Program-made: the position numbers and the translations under genes | Source: Borreliella lanei | GTDB lineage: Bacteria; Spirochaetota; Spirochaetia; Borreliales; Borreliaceae | Assembly: GCF_014205895.1 (NCBI RefSeq) | Contig: NZ_JACHFC010000004.1 | Coordinates: 1-49,705 of the forward strand | Length of the DNA stretch: 49,705 nucleotides | Reading direction: 5' to 3' | Shown: one piece after another, positions 16,695 through 25,052 of the stretch | How the letters are laid out: every line of letters starts with the position of its first letter | Numbering within the stretch: the first letter of the stretch is position 1 | Notes under the pieces: model-generated | The model's input: the letters and a program-made list of their open reading frames with translations, nothing else | What the model was told of the DNA's origin: nothing | Databases searched by the model: none

Positions 16695-17175
16695 TGCCAC
16701 CTTCTTGCAATAAAGACTCAAAACCGGTTTCTAAAGAATCTTCTTGATTTAAGCCTGAAGAATTGCTCGTAATTAAAAAATCATAACTCCAGCGCTCGTC
16801 AATGTAGTCATACTTAATGTAATCGCCGTTTTTATCTTGAAAGCTTTCAATGTAAACCAAACCGGGCTTTTTAAAGCCTTCTATTGTTTCAAAAAGTGAA
16901 TACTGAACTGAAAAAAGAATTGTGGGAAGAGCATACTTGTAAAGCTCAGAATATCTTCTCTCTTTGTTTAAGATTTCGTAAAATTCATCTAAAAAGCCTC
17001 TTGAGATCATTAATTTGGTTATCTCTTTTAATGTTCGCAGATCATTAAGTTTGCCAATAAGTTCATCTCTTTCAACATCAAATCCTAAAACACTGTCCCA
17101 ATCGTACATGGGAATATCTTTTAAAATGTATGTATGTGTTTTGGCTCTGGTTAATATTTTTAACTTGTATCTCAT
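16687..17175 (-). CDS. Tail-assembly chaperone-like protein (DUF1473 type, BBA48)
   Basis: A 162-aa protein between the tube gene and the tape-measure candidate. It resembles the Borrelia DUF1473 family in size and position. Visible: MRYKLKILTRAKTHTYILKD at the N-terminus, a helical middle, and an acidic end (QEDSLETGFESLLQEGGNE). Its end overlaps the next gene by 8 bases. A longer open reading of the downstream frame overlaps it by 35 bases, so a frameshifted fusion is possible, but the frame relation (+1/-2) and the absence of a clear slippery heptamer argue for coupling instead. Confidence 0.6.
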   Translation of the reverse strand: MRYKLKILTRAKTHTYILKDIPMYDWDSVLGFDVERDELIGKLNDLRTLKEITKLMISRGFLDEFYEILNKERRYSELYKYALPTILFSVQYSLFETIEGFKKPGLVYIESFQDKNGDYIKYDYIDERWSYDFLITSNSSGLNQEDSLETGFESLLQEGGNE

Positions 17176-17239
17176 TTTAAATTCTTATCCTTTAATTAAA
17201 ACATTTTTAAAACATTTTTATTGTCCTATCAAATTGCTT

Positions 17240-17662
17240 CTAACTTGCTTTCTCAACATCACAATTGATTGCATGAATTGTAAACTTAACCGTATCATTA
17301 TCAGCTGAATACTTTCTAGTTGGTATTTCTGCAAAAAATGCACTATTTGAAATAATTTTAAGTCCCATCTGATCGTTAAACACCAGTCTTTTTAACTTTT
17401 TAGATTTTGGTACATTCTCGTAAAATTGCTCATTGCTTAGCCTTGTTAAGAGCTTGTAATCAAGAGATCCTTTGCTTACTTCTAAATCAAAAATATGAAC
17501 AACGGTTCTTGGATCTCTAAAGCTTGGAATTGGAAAATTTCTGTCTTCTGTGCTTGCCTTGGCCATTACATTAGGCTCTGTGCTGTACTCAAGAGTACCT
17601 GTGTCTATTAAATTGTCATTAAAGCTAAAAAATACTAAATCTAGTGAATAATATTCTCTCAT
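17240..17662 (-). CDS. Phage tail tube protein (DUF1463 type, BBA47)
   Basis: A 140-aa protein beginning at ATG in TAATG that overlaps the sheath stop codon. Size and position (directly after the sheath) fit a myovirus tail tube. Beta-rich with SLDLVFFSFNDNLIDTGTLE at the N-terminus and a TVKFTIHAINCDVE C-terminus. It polymerises into the inner tube through which DNA and the tape pass (family role). Translation is probably coupled to sheath for high and balanced output. Confidence 0.7.
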   Translation of the reverse strand: MREYYSLDLVFFSFNDNLIDTGTLEYSTEPNVMAKASTEDRNFPIPSFRDPRTVVHIFDLEVSKGSLDYKLLTRLSNEQFYENVPKSKKLKRLVFNDQMGLKIISNSAFFAEIPTRKYSADNDTVKFTIHAINCDVEKAS

Positions 17663-18732
17663 TATGATGCTCTCCTTAGATATTCGTTTATCTCTTGTGT
17701 TGTTATTATTAAATTAACACTATTGAAACTGTCATTGTACTTAAGTGCAACTTCTAAACTTAAGCTTAAGCCCTCAGAAGAATTAATTTTAAGTCTAATC
17801 TCTTTATAAGAAACAATAAGGCCTCTTTGTTTAAGTTCATGAAAAAAACATTCAAGCCCTGCTGTATATTCGTTTGGCAAATTGCTGTCCAAATTTAAGG
17901 CACCAAGCTTGCTGTTAGCTCTATTGTTTTTATTCCAAATCCTAATAAGCTCTTTGATTGCTTCATTTTTAATATAAAAAAGAGTGAAAGCTTCATCAAT
18001 CGGATCGCCTGAGAGACTAACTCCTTCTTTGAAGGCTAAAATGCCGTCATTGCCGGTTTCATTTAAAAGAGAATAAAAATTAATATTGGATTTTCTAAGA
18101 GAATCAATAAGAGAATCATCATAAATAGGAGCAGAATTTAAAATCATACCATAGGGATTAACAGCATGAAAAATGCTTGCTTGATGCAAATACAGTGCTG
18201 CAAACTTAAGGTGCAAATTTTGACTGCCGCCGTAAACAGCAATTACATTTTTAAGCTCACTTTTGTCTTTACCTTTTAAAAAATTTGGCAAGTTGCCATC
18301 TTTAGTGGAAATTACAATAAAATTGTAAGCTTTTCTAATCTCTTCAAAATCAGTACTAATAGCATCTTCTGCTTGATTTACAAAAACTACAAACGGATGT
18401 AAATTGGATTTTAAGAAATCTTTAATCTCTTTAATCTGGTTGTAAACATAAAAATCAACTGACTTAAGCCCGTCTTGCCCAAAAAAATCACCCATCGACT
18501 TTTGCAAAGCACTTAACTGATCTTCTGCTATTTTTTTCTTGGAAGAATCAGACTCTTGGGCCTTTTGCATCTCAAGTTTTTTAAGCAGATCCTCAAAATT
18601 TGTAACACTTAATGCCAAGTGTTTACTTGCTAAGACATTGCTTTTATAGATTAAAAGCGGATTGTAATAATTAATTTTGTTGAAAGCTAGTCTGTTTTGC
18701 ACCAAACTAATGCTTATTGTATCTTTTGGCAT
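17662..18732 (-). CDS. Contractile tail sheath protein (DUF787 type, BBA46)
   Basis: A 356-aa protein with ATG after AAAGGAGTATAA. Size, order (before the tube) and the pattern of N-terminal beta domain, nucleotide-like middle (HPFVVFVNQAEDAIST, NVIAVYGGSQNLHLKFAALY) and C-terminal SLEVALKYNDSFNSVNLIIT support a sheath. A sheath shows the phage to be of myovirus type, matching contractile tails reported for the cp32 phage phiBB-1. The gene appears intact. Confidence 0.72.
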   Translation of the reverse strand: MPKDTISISLVQNRLAFNKINYYNPLLIYKSNVLASKHLALSVTNFEDLLKKLEMQKAQESDSSKKKIAEDQLSALQKSMGDFFGQDGLKSVDFYVYNQIKEIKDFLKSNLHPFVVFVNQAEDAISTDFEEIRKAYNFIVISTKDGNLPNFLKGKDKSELKNVIAVYGGSQNLHLKFAALYLHQASIFHAVNPYGMILNSAPIYDDSLIDSLRKSNINFYSLLNETGNDGILAFKEGVSLSGDPIDEAFTLFYIKNEAIKELIRIWNKNNRANSKLGALNLDSNLPNEYTAGLECFFHELKQRGLIVSYKEIRLKINSSEGLSLSLEVALKYNDSFNSVNLIITTQEINEYLRRAS

Positions 18733-18785
18733 TTATACTCCTTTTTTAAATTTATTTATTTTTAATTTTTTTATATTTTTTTAAT

Positions 18786-19325
18786 TTATCTCTCTTGTTT
18801 TAAAACCTGTATATTTGCAACAAAAATCTGATTAAAACTAAAACACATATTAGCATGCATATTCGAAACGCCAAGTAGCCCATCATTATTTAAATTGCTA
18901 ACCGAGCACAAATAATAAGTTAAAAGCAAATAAGAACCACCATCAAGCTCTTTTGTAAATTCAAACCTAAATCTATTCTCATGTAAAAATTCTAAAAAGT
19001 GTTCATACACTTTGCAAATGATCTCATAAGAATCTCTGTAGGCTTTAAATAAAATAAAACTTAAAAAATAAAGCGAAAACCTTAATCTAAACTCATTAGA
19101 CTCTTTACAAGAATTTCTACCCCTTAGATTCCTGGGAGTAAGCCCTTCGAAAGACTCACTTTTTAATACAAGCAAATTACTAGTATTTGTAGCAAACTTT
19201 TCCAAATACGGGTGGTTATAGGTATTTAAGATTTCTAATTCTATTTCTTTGAGATCCAAATATTTTTTAAAATTTGAAAGTATTTTTATTAAAAACTGTA
19301 CAGATTCATTTAGTCCTACAATCAT
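18786..19325 (-). CDS. Phage neck/tail-completion protein (DUF764 type, BBA45)
   Basis: A 179-aa protein immediately upstream of the sheath gene. It resembles the Borrelia phage DUF764 family in position. The N-terminus is helical (MIVGLNESVQFLIKILSNF) and the middle beta/helical with LRFSLYFLSFILFKAYRDSY. It is probably a tail terminator or neck protein by order. Start overlaps the previous gene by 20 bases. Confidence 0.58.
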   Translation of the reverse strand: MIVGLNESVQFLIKILSNFKKYLDLKEIELEILNTYNHPYLEKFATNTSNLLVLKSESFEGLTPRNLRGRNSCKESNEFRLRFSLYFLSFILFKAYRDSYEIICKVYEHFLEFLHENRFRFEFTKELDGGSYLLLTYYLCSVSNLNNDGLLGVSNMHANMCFSFNQIFVANIQVLKQER

Positions 19326-19698
19326 GACTGTCCTTTTCTTTTGCTTTTAAAAGCCTGGGGTTTTCAATGCTTTTAAGAAAGCTTTTAAATTCTTTGGATT
19401 TTTTAGCTTCTTTAGCCTCTTTAGCTTTAAAAGCTCTTTTTGACCTAAGGCCTCTGCTAAGTGAATAATTGTTACAAAAAACTCTAAACTGATCTTTTAT
19501 TTCAAAAAGTCCTTTTTGAATAGATTTCCTAAAAGCTGTTTTTATTCCTTTGTTTGAAAAAATATTAGAATAAAACTCTTTGTAAGCAACCTTTGCTAGT
19601 TTGAAATTAATCTCTCTTTCAAGTTCTTCCGATTTGATATTAATGCTATTTTCTGTATTAAAAGAAATGTCTTTAAGTTTAATCTTTACACTCAACAA
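19306..19698 (-). CDS. Phage head-tail joining protein (DUF1322-like position, BBA44)
   Basis: A 130-aa, very basic protein (SLSRGLRSKRAFKAKEAKEA then KKSKEFKSFLKSI). Starts at one of two adjacent TTG codons (19698 or 19695); AAGGAG is better spaced for the second. Its order fits the HK97 gp10-like neck proteins, many of which have a basic internal helix (inference). Overlaps both neighbours by a few bases. Confidence 0.5.
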   Translation of the reverse strand: MLSVKIKLKDISFNTENSINIKSEELEREINFKLAKVAYKEFYSNIFSNKGIKTAFRKSIQKGLFEIKDQFRVFCNNYSLSRGLRSKRAFKAKEAKEAKKSKEFKSFLKSIENPRLLKAKEKDSHDCRTK

Positions 19699-20066
19699 GA
19701 GCTCCTTAAAACCAGGGTATTATAATTTAGACCTTCTTTGTAGCTCTTTTGAACCCCCAAGATCGAATAAAAATCATCAAGAACCTTAATCAAATCTCCA
19801 TACTCAAATTCCAAATTATCAAGAGTATACACTTTGGCGTAACTATTTCTGTCAAAAATATTTACACCTTCAATATCAACTACTTCTTCTGGACTTATTA
19901 ATAAAAACATTCCTTTAAAAACAACAGCATCAGAACTTTTAAATCTAGTTTCATAAGATGCATTAATTGGATCTTTGATTGCTTTATATTTACAGAAAAC
20001 AAGCTCTTGTGAATATGTATCTATAATATCACTTAAACTTGAATTAATCATCTCTAAAGATTTCAT
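19692..20066 (-). CDS. Phage head-tail connector protein (DUF1506-like position, BBA43)
   Basis: A 124-aa protein, ATG within ATGA overlapping the upstream stop, after GGAGTAATTA. Beta-rich C-terminal half (VYTLDNLEFEYGDLIKVLDD) typical of small head-closure proteins. Named only by position in the operon. Confidence 0.52.
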   Translation of the reverse strand: MKSLEMINSSLSDIIDTYSQELVFCKYKAIKDPINASYETRFKSSDAVVFKGMFLLISPEEVVDIEGVNIFDRNSYAKVYTLDNLEFEYGDLIKVLDDFYSILGVQKSYKEGLNYNTLVLRSSC

Positions 20067-20515
20067 TTAATTACTCCTATTAGAAAGCCTTTTGCTCTTA
20101 AATCTTCTATTAAACTATCCAAACATTTACAAAAATCCCCCCCACAACTACTACTGTTACCAAAAGTTGTGGGGAAATATTCTAATGATATCTCCTTGAA
20201 TTTTTCGGACTTAACCGGATTATTAAAACCTTTTAATCTGTTTCTTTTTTTTAGCTCGCAGCCAATAAAATAATAAATCAAAACAAACATTGTAGAATCA
20301 TTTAAACTTTTAATTCTTATTCTCTTAAGAATTAAAATATTCTCAAGTAAATTTAAATATAAAGAAAATTCTTTAATGCTTAGATCTTTAACATCAAGCA
20401 TTAAAAGACTAAGTATTTGCTCATACACTGTTTGTAGTGATCCTAGATTCTCGCTTTCTAGAGTTTTTAAATTTTCACTTAAAGCCTGATTAGTATCTAC
20501 TTTGCTGTCATTCAT
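20063..20515 (-). CDS. Phage head-tail connector (DUF3890-like position, BBA42)
   Basis: A 150-aa, mostly helical protein directly after the major capsid gene, where head-tail adaptor (gp6-like) proteins lie. Features: SIKEFSLYLNLLENILILKR and CGGDFCKCLDSLIEDLRAK with three Cys close together. No enzyme motif seen. Its stop overlaps the next start (ATGA). Confidence 0.52.
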   Translation of the reverse strand: MNDSKVDTNQALSENLKTLESENLGSLQTVYEQILSLLMLDVKDLSIKEFSLYLNLLENILILKRIRIKSLNDSTMFVLIYYFIGCELKKRNRLKGFNNPVKSEKFKEISLEYFPTTFGNSSSCGGDFCKCLDSLIEDLRAKGFLIGVIK

Positions 20516-20518
20516 TTT

Positions 20519-21436
20519 TTAGCTCAATTTTATTCTAAGTATTGAATTTTTTGTTGCCAAAATTGTTCCAATAGAAAAGTCAAGAAAACTTGTTCTAAAA
20601 TTGCTACTTGAAACTTCTGTGTATGAATTTAATATCGGTTGGTGACCGTCTTTTAAAAGTAGTAGTTTGCTACTTCTTGGATATATTAAAATTTCATCGT
20701 CTAATAAATTTGTAGTCTCAAGCTCAATATTTGCATCATTATTAATTGCACTTATAAAATCAAAAAGCATGTCTTTGTATGAATAATTGTTGTTTGGAAG
20801 CCTTTCAAGCAAACGACCTTTGATTTTACTAGTTGTAAGTATTTTAAAAGGCACCCTTCTCTCATCTTCTAAATTAATCTTTGAAAGATCATCATTTATT
20901 GATTTTATTTGATCTGATATGTTTGTATGTTTAACTGTTTTGTCTATTTGATTTGGGAGATTCAAAAGTCCGTACATGGTTTCATTGTTAGACTCATCAA
21001 CAAGAAGAGTTCTTTTATTATCTTTTGAAAGTGTAAGTCCACCCCTTAAATAATGCGCACTCATTAACTTTTGTATCTCAATTATTGCTCCCAAGAGTCC
21101 TTCTCTCATGTTAATATTTGTGTTTGCCTCTACACTAACTTTTCCATCTGGTGCATAGTAAGTAAATGCATACTGAAAAGGCAAATAATTAATTTTTACT
21201 ACTTGTCTTTGGAACTTTATTGTTGAGACTGTGTTAAAATCATTAACCTTTAAGGTAGGAATGTCTGTTAAATTAGAATACCACTTGATAATTCTATCAC
21301 TTCCAAGAGAAATATTGCTACTTTGTATTTGCTGTGAATCTAAAAAATGATAATATTCTGGGACTGGACATTCTTTAACCAAAACATCCCTTACTGTGTT
21401 TACATACTCGTCGTTATTTAATATACTCTCATCCAT
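20519..21436 (-). CDS. Major capsid protein (BBA41)
   Basis: A 305-aa protein. The start at 21436 follows AGGAGAATTTAAA; an in-frame upstream ATG would overlap the previous gene and has no site. Order after scaffold and decoration genes, and the composition of an HK97-fold capsid subunit (SVEANTNINMREGLLGAIIE, IYPRSSKLLLLKD, SFLDFSIGTILATKNSILRI), support the call. It should build the icosahedral head. Intact and typical in length. Confidence 0.7.
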   Translation of the reverse strand: MDESILNNDEYVNTVRDVLVKECPVPEYYHFLDSQQIQSSNISLGSDRIIKWYSNLTDIPTLKVNDFNTVSTIKFQRQVVKINYLPFQYAFTYYAPDGKVSVEANTNINMREGLLGAIIEIQKLMSAHYLRGGLTLSKDNKRTLLVDESNNETMYGLLNLPNQIDKTVKHTNISDQIKSINDDLSKINLEDERRVPFKILTTSKIKGRLLERLPNNNYSYKDMLFDFISAINNDANIELETTNLLDDEILIYPRSSKLLLLKDGHQPILNSYTEVSSSNFRTSFLDFSIGTILATKNSILRIKLS

Positions 21437-21452
21437 TTTAAATTCTCCTATT

Positions 21453-22064
21453 TTAAATTGCATCTTTTACTTGCTTGACCAAAAAAAGAACTCTAACTCC
21501 ATAAACATCTCTTCTGTCTTTGAATTCTTCAGCCGGTCCTAATGCTAAAGCGTGAATAACTGCTGCATTCTTGCTAGATTTTTCTAAAACCCCTTCGCTA
21601 TTTATTATTAATTCGTCTGATGCTTTGATAGTTTTGTCTTTAGTAATCAAAACACATTCAAAACTACAAGTGATTGGAACAACCGTACCGGTTCTTGAAA
21701 AATCGTCAAAGTCCACACAAACCCCATAAAGATCCTTGCCACCGCCTCTTGCTATTTGCAAATGTGAGCCATTAACAATAAGCTTAACCCCACATTTGTA
21801 GCAAAAATCTTGAGCTTGGTAATTTTCAAACTTATCAGCAGGAGAGCTTTTAAGTCCGCCTTTTTGAGCAAAATAAAACCCCTCATCTTGAAATTTATGA
21901 CTGCTCTCAAACACGGGGTAACTGCTAGCATTAACGCTTTGAAGCTTGTCTAAAACAATTTTTTGAGATTGATTTTTCTTTAAACTTTCAAGCTGACTCT
22001 CAAGTTCTACTTTTGATGCTTTTAGTTTTTCTATCTCTTTTTGAAAATCAATTGAATCACTCAT
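21453..22064 (-). CDS. Capsid decoration/stabilising protein (DUF228, BBA40)
   Basis: A 203-aa protein of the Borrelia DUF228 type. An N-terminal coiled coil (residues 3-35, EKLKASKVELESQLESL) precedes a beta domain with CYKCGVKLIVNGSHLQIARG and a KDRRDVYGVRVLFLVKQV C-terminus. ATG follows AAGGAGATTATTA. Its position between scaffold and capsid genes matches head decoration proteins; a CxxC pair near residue 94 could bind metal (inference). Confidence 0.6.
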   Translation of the reverse strand: MSDSIDFQKEIEKLKASKVELESQLESLKKNQSQKIVLDKLQSVNASSYPVFESSHKFQDEGFYFAQKGGLKSSPADKFENYQAQDFCYKCGVKLIVNGSHLQIARGGGKDLYGVCVDFDDFSRTGTVVPITCSFECVLITKDKTIKASDELIINSEGVLEKSSKNAAVIHALALGPAEEFKDRRDVYGVRVLFLVKQVKDAI

Positions 22065-22141
22065 TAATAATCTCCTTTTTTAAATTAATTTTTTATTTAA
22101 TTTTTATTTAAATTCTCCTTTAAAAACTTAAATTATAAAAT

Positions 22142-22738
22142 CTAAGCTAATGCTTTTTTATTGCAATAAAATTCATTCTTAAGCTCTTCCCATTCATTAA
22201 GCATTGCTTTTCTTAAATCATGATACGTGTTAAAAAAAGCATTTTCAGCTCTTAAATTATTTTTTTGATCTATTTTTATTCCTTGGGAATTTATTACTTT
22301 GTATGAATTTTCTGAATTCTTGTTCTGATCAATGTTAGTCTTTGCAACCCTTATTAGTATTGCACGGGAACGTAAGTCAATCTTATCAAAGTTGTCAGTT
22401 CCAGCTATTGCTAATATTTGAGCTGATTTTACATACTTTCTAATAAGCTCTTCAGCTTGTCCTTTTACAACCTCTTTAAAAGAATACCCTTTTGCTAAAA
22501 GATTTTCTGTATTATATTCAAAACTTAAATTATCATTTGCAAGTTTATTTATCTCAACAGATTCTCTTAAGTCATTGTGAGAAAAATTCCCAGCTAAGTT
22601 ATTACTTGCGCTTTTGAGATTTTTATATTCTAAAAACTCATGAATCAAATCGTCGCTTAAAATTTCATTGTTTTTGCTTCTAGGCTCTTTTAAATCTTCT
22701 TGGTTGTCTTTGTCTGCGCTTGAAGCCATTTTTTCCAT
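22142..22738 (-). CDS. Capsid scaffold protein (DUF1357 type, BBA39)
   Basis: A 198-aa, highly charged helical protein between portal and capsid genes, the scaffold position. ATG follows GGAG by five bases. Visible: KGYSFKEVVKGQAEELIRKY and LRKAMLNEWEELKNEF near the C-terminus, as expected for a coat-binding helix. No protease triad was found, so it is probably a pure scaffold. Confidence 0.6.
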   Translation of the reverse strand: MEKMASSADKDNQEDLKEPRSKNNEILSDDLIHEFLEYKNLKSASNNLAGNFSHNDLRESVEINKLANDNLSFEYNTENLLAKGYSFKEVVKGQAEELIRKYVKSAQILAIAGTDNFDKIDLRSRAILIRVAKTNIDQNKNSENSYKVINSQGIKIDQKNNLRAENAFFNTYHDLRKAMLNEWEELKNEFYCNKKALA

Positions 22739-22749
22739 AATTACTCCTT

Positions 22750-23991
22750 TTAAATAACTAAACTTAATTGTTCTTTTAGATTTTCTTTTGCCTTGTCGCT
22801 TAGATTTTCATTTTTGATTAGCTTTAAATATTTAAAATAAACATCAAGAAGCAAATTGTCTTTCTCAAGTCTTTGCTCATAGCTTAAAGCTTCAAGCTCA
22901 TTAAACTTCAAATTTAATCTGTAATATTTGTTAAGCTTGAGATTGCACGCATTAGCAACTGATTCTTGTACACCTTTTAAATAATCATAATAATTACTTT
23001 TGTCTCCCTTGCCACTGCTACCAAGTCCTTTGACTTGCTCATTAAAACTTCTAGTTAAAGGCTCTTTAGTATCAGCACCAATTTTTGCTTTAACAAGTTC
23101 AAATGCGTCTTTTAAAAACTCTAAATCATATTTTATTACTTCAAGGCGCGCATTCTCTGATGCTGTATAAAAAATTCCATCATTGTTTAGAGTGCTTTTA
23201 ATCTTGCCAAGCTCTCTGCTAAGCTGATCAGAAACGCTGCTTAATGCTTGAAAACTTTTGTTTGGCTCTTGAGCTTTAAAAAAGGTAGAAAATATTTTAC
23301 CCTTACTGTTTGCCAAAACATTAATTTCTTCTTTTGCAATCTCTAATGATTCAACAAGTCCTACTAAATGTTCGTCTTTGTAAAACAAAAAATTATAATT
23401 TCTTATTCTTTTTTCTATTTCTAAATAAATTTGCTCTAAAAGACAAATGTTAAGCAGTAAACTTTGCGTATAAGCAGGTTCGTGCGTGCCTAAAACATAA
23501 TCATAATTTTCATAAATTATTACTCTGCTTTTATCTATTCTCACAACCCTTGCTTTCTCAAAACCATCTAAATCTTTTAAACTAGAAAGGTACTCTATGT
23601 AATTAGAATCTCTTTTGTTAATAATTTTTTGAAAATCTAAATATTTAAAACCTGTGGGCAATTCGCTGTTAACTTTTTTACTTAAATCTTCATCTTCACT
23701 TTTGGGTTTTACTAAAATATAGCCTGCACCATTAAATCTATAGCTTATCATTGCTTCAAGAAGAGCTTCTTTTAGCTGTACCTTTAAACTTATAAGAGAC
23801 TTGCTGCCTTCTTTTAAACAAGACGTTTCAAGCAAACTTAAATTAATTCCATTCTTAAGTGCATCTTCTGCTGTACTTTCTATGTAATTCCTGAAAAAAA
23901 TTGAATATCTGTAAACATCAATAGGATTGATTTTAGACTTATTGTTTTTTATTTCCATTTTAAATTCGTTAATCATTTTTTTAAATATCAT
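22750..23991 (-). CDS. Phage portal protein (DUF1073-like, BBA38)
   Basis: A 413-aa protein with portal signatures: ALLEAMISYRFNGAGYILVK, RVVRIDKSRVIIYEN, and the clip/wing motif SFNEQVKGLGSSGKGDKSNY followed by YDYL, which matches the LxxxGEGDxxxYYD motif of DUF1073 portals. It forms the dodecameric DNA gate. First gene of the late operon; the start has a poor ribosome binding site (three ATG codons within 36 bases, so the exact start is open). A long dyad lies 39 bases upstream. Terminase genes, normally next door, are 5.3 kb away. Confidence 0.78.
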   Translation of the reverse strand: MIFKKMINEFKMEIKNNKSKINPIDVYRYSIFFRNYIESTAEDALKNGINLSLLETSCLKEGSKSLISLKVQLKEALLEAMISYRFNGAGYILVKPKSEDEDLSKKVNSELPTGFKYLDFQKIINKRDSNYIEYLSSLKDLDGFEKARVVRIDKSRVIIYENYDYVLGTHEPAYTQSLLLNICLLEQIYLEIEKRIRNYNFLFYKDEHLVGLVESLEIAKEEINVLANSKGKIFSTFFKAQEPNKSFQALSSVSDQLSRELGKIKSTLNNDGIFYTASENARLEVIKYDLEFLKDAFELVKAKIGADTKEPLTRSFNEQVKGLGSSGKGDKSNYYDYLKGVQESVANACNLKLNKYYRLNLKFNELEALSYEQRLEKDNLLLDVYFKYLKLIKNENLSDKAKENLKEQLSLVI

Positions 23992-24029
23992 TATATATTA
24001 TTATATCAAAAACGGTTTTTTATGCAAAT

Positions 24030-24064
24030 CAATATTATTTGATATTAATTATCAAATAATATTG
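24030..24064. promoter_or_regulatory. Inverted repeat upstream of the phage late operon
   Basis: Perfect 15-bp arms CAATATTATTTGATA / TATCAAATAATATTG, loop TTAAT. No T tract follows in either direction. Placed 39 bases before the portal start, it could be an operator or a regulatory hairpin for the 12-kb operon. Confidence 0.5.
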
Positions 24065-24260
24065 GTACATAAAACATAAATATCAAAATTCGTTTAAAAT
24101 TTTATAAAAAAACTAATATGTTTTAGAGTATTTATGATAATATTAATTAAAGAATATAACAAAATATTCTGTTTACTTTTTGCTCGCATTGTTTAAAAGA
24201 TAAACATTGTAAAATGATATTAAAAAGAAAATTAAATTAATACTTTATCCAATCCCAATA

Positions 24261-24304
24261 AATATTAAAAAGGTAGAGAGCTGTTTCTCTACCTTTTAAT
24301 ATTG
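24261..24304 (-). terminator. Terminator after bba37-like gene
   Basis: AATATTAAAA-GGTAGAGA ... TCTCTACC-TTTTAATATT; a strong stem, T-rich on either strand. Confidence 0.8.
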
Positions 24305-24325
24305 AAATGCAGAAAACCCAATTAA

Positions 24326-24940
24326 CTAAACATAAAAAAATAAAGTCTGCTTGCCTTCTATTCCCTGTTTAGCAATAAAAGCTGTTGCCAAAAGAGATGC
24401 TCTTATTGCTTTTATTAAGGCCTTATCTGCCTGAAATGTGGATTTAATAACCAAAAGTAACCCACAGAGAAATTCTCTTGTCTTCAAATTTTCAATGCTA
24501 CTAATCTCTTCTTCAGCTGATTTTATCCCTTCTTCATCTTCATTTAAAAAATCAATCTCTTTTAACCCTACTGAGTCAATTTCACTTACTGTATGAGAAT
24601 CAAAATTGACTATTGTCCAATAAAATATTTTTAAAATCTTGTCAACAATCCTAAATGTTACAGGAATATCAAAATCAGGAATTTTATCAAATTCTAAAAG
24701 CAGATGATTGTTTAGCTTTTTGGCTAGCCTGATCGTAGAAATAAGTCTTGATTTTGATTTTTGAACCCTTAAGTGAGCATCATGTAAATTCTTCGTATTT
24801 AAAATTTCATCTAAATTAGTCTCTACTTCTAAAGCAGAATTAATCACCTGGGTTGATAATTCTTTGGCAAATTTAACATTATTAACATTGCTAAATTCAA
24901 AATCTTGGAAATTGCTCTTTAAGTTATTGTTATCACTCAT
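24326..24940 (-). CDS. Helical protein of unknown function (BBA37 position)
   Basis: A 204-aa soluble, mostly helical protein without signal peptide: MSDNNNLKSNFQDFEFSNVN, then LRVQKSKSRLISTIRLAKKL, an acidic segment (EDEEGIKSAEEEIS) and a more hydrophobic end (ALIKAIRASLLATAFIAKQG). Not recognised beyond its lp54 position. It has its own terminator and is separated from bba36 by another hairpin, so it is transcribed alone. Confidence 0.6.
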   Translation of the reverse strand: MSDNNNLKSNFQDFEFSNVNNVKFAKELSTQVINSALEVETNLDEILNTKNLHDAHLRVQKSKSRLISTIRLAKKLNNHLLLEFDKIPDFDIPVTFRIVDKILKIFYWTIVNFDSHTVSEIDSVGLKEIDFLNEDEEGIKSAEEEISSIENLKTREFLCGLLLVIKSTFQADKALIKAIRASLLATAFIAKQGIEGKQTLFFYV

Positions 24941-24992
24941 ACCCTATAAAGATATAGCCCTACAAAGATACTTAAAAGGTCTCTTGAAAAAA

Positions 24993-25033
24993 TATAAAGA
25001 CAAGTTCTTCACTAGAACCTGTCTGTCTTTATA
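24993..25033 (-). terminator. Terminator after bba36
   Basis: TATAAAGACA-GTTCT ... AGAAC-TGTCTTTATA hairpin 20 bases past the bba36 stop codon. Confidence 0.75.
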
Positions 25034-25052
25034 AAAAGCATATCTCAAATAT

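Noticed and set aside
16670..16740. Programmed -1 frameshift between the two tail chaperone-like genes
   Set aside because: The downstream frame is +1/-2 relative to the upstream gene and no X-XXY-YYZ heptamer lies in the overlap; ATG with a ribosome binding site explains the start.
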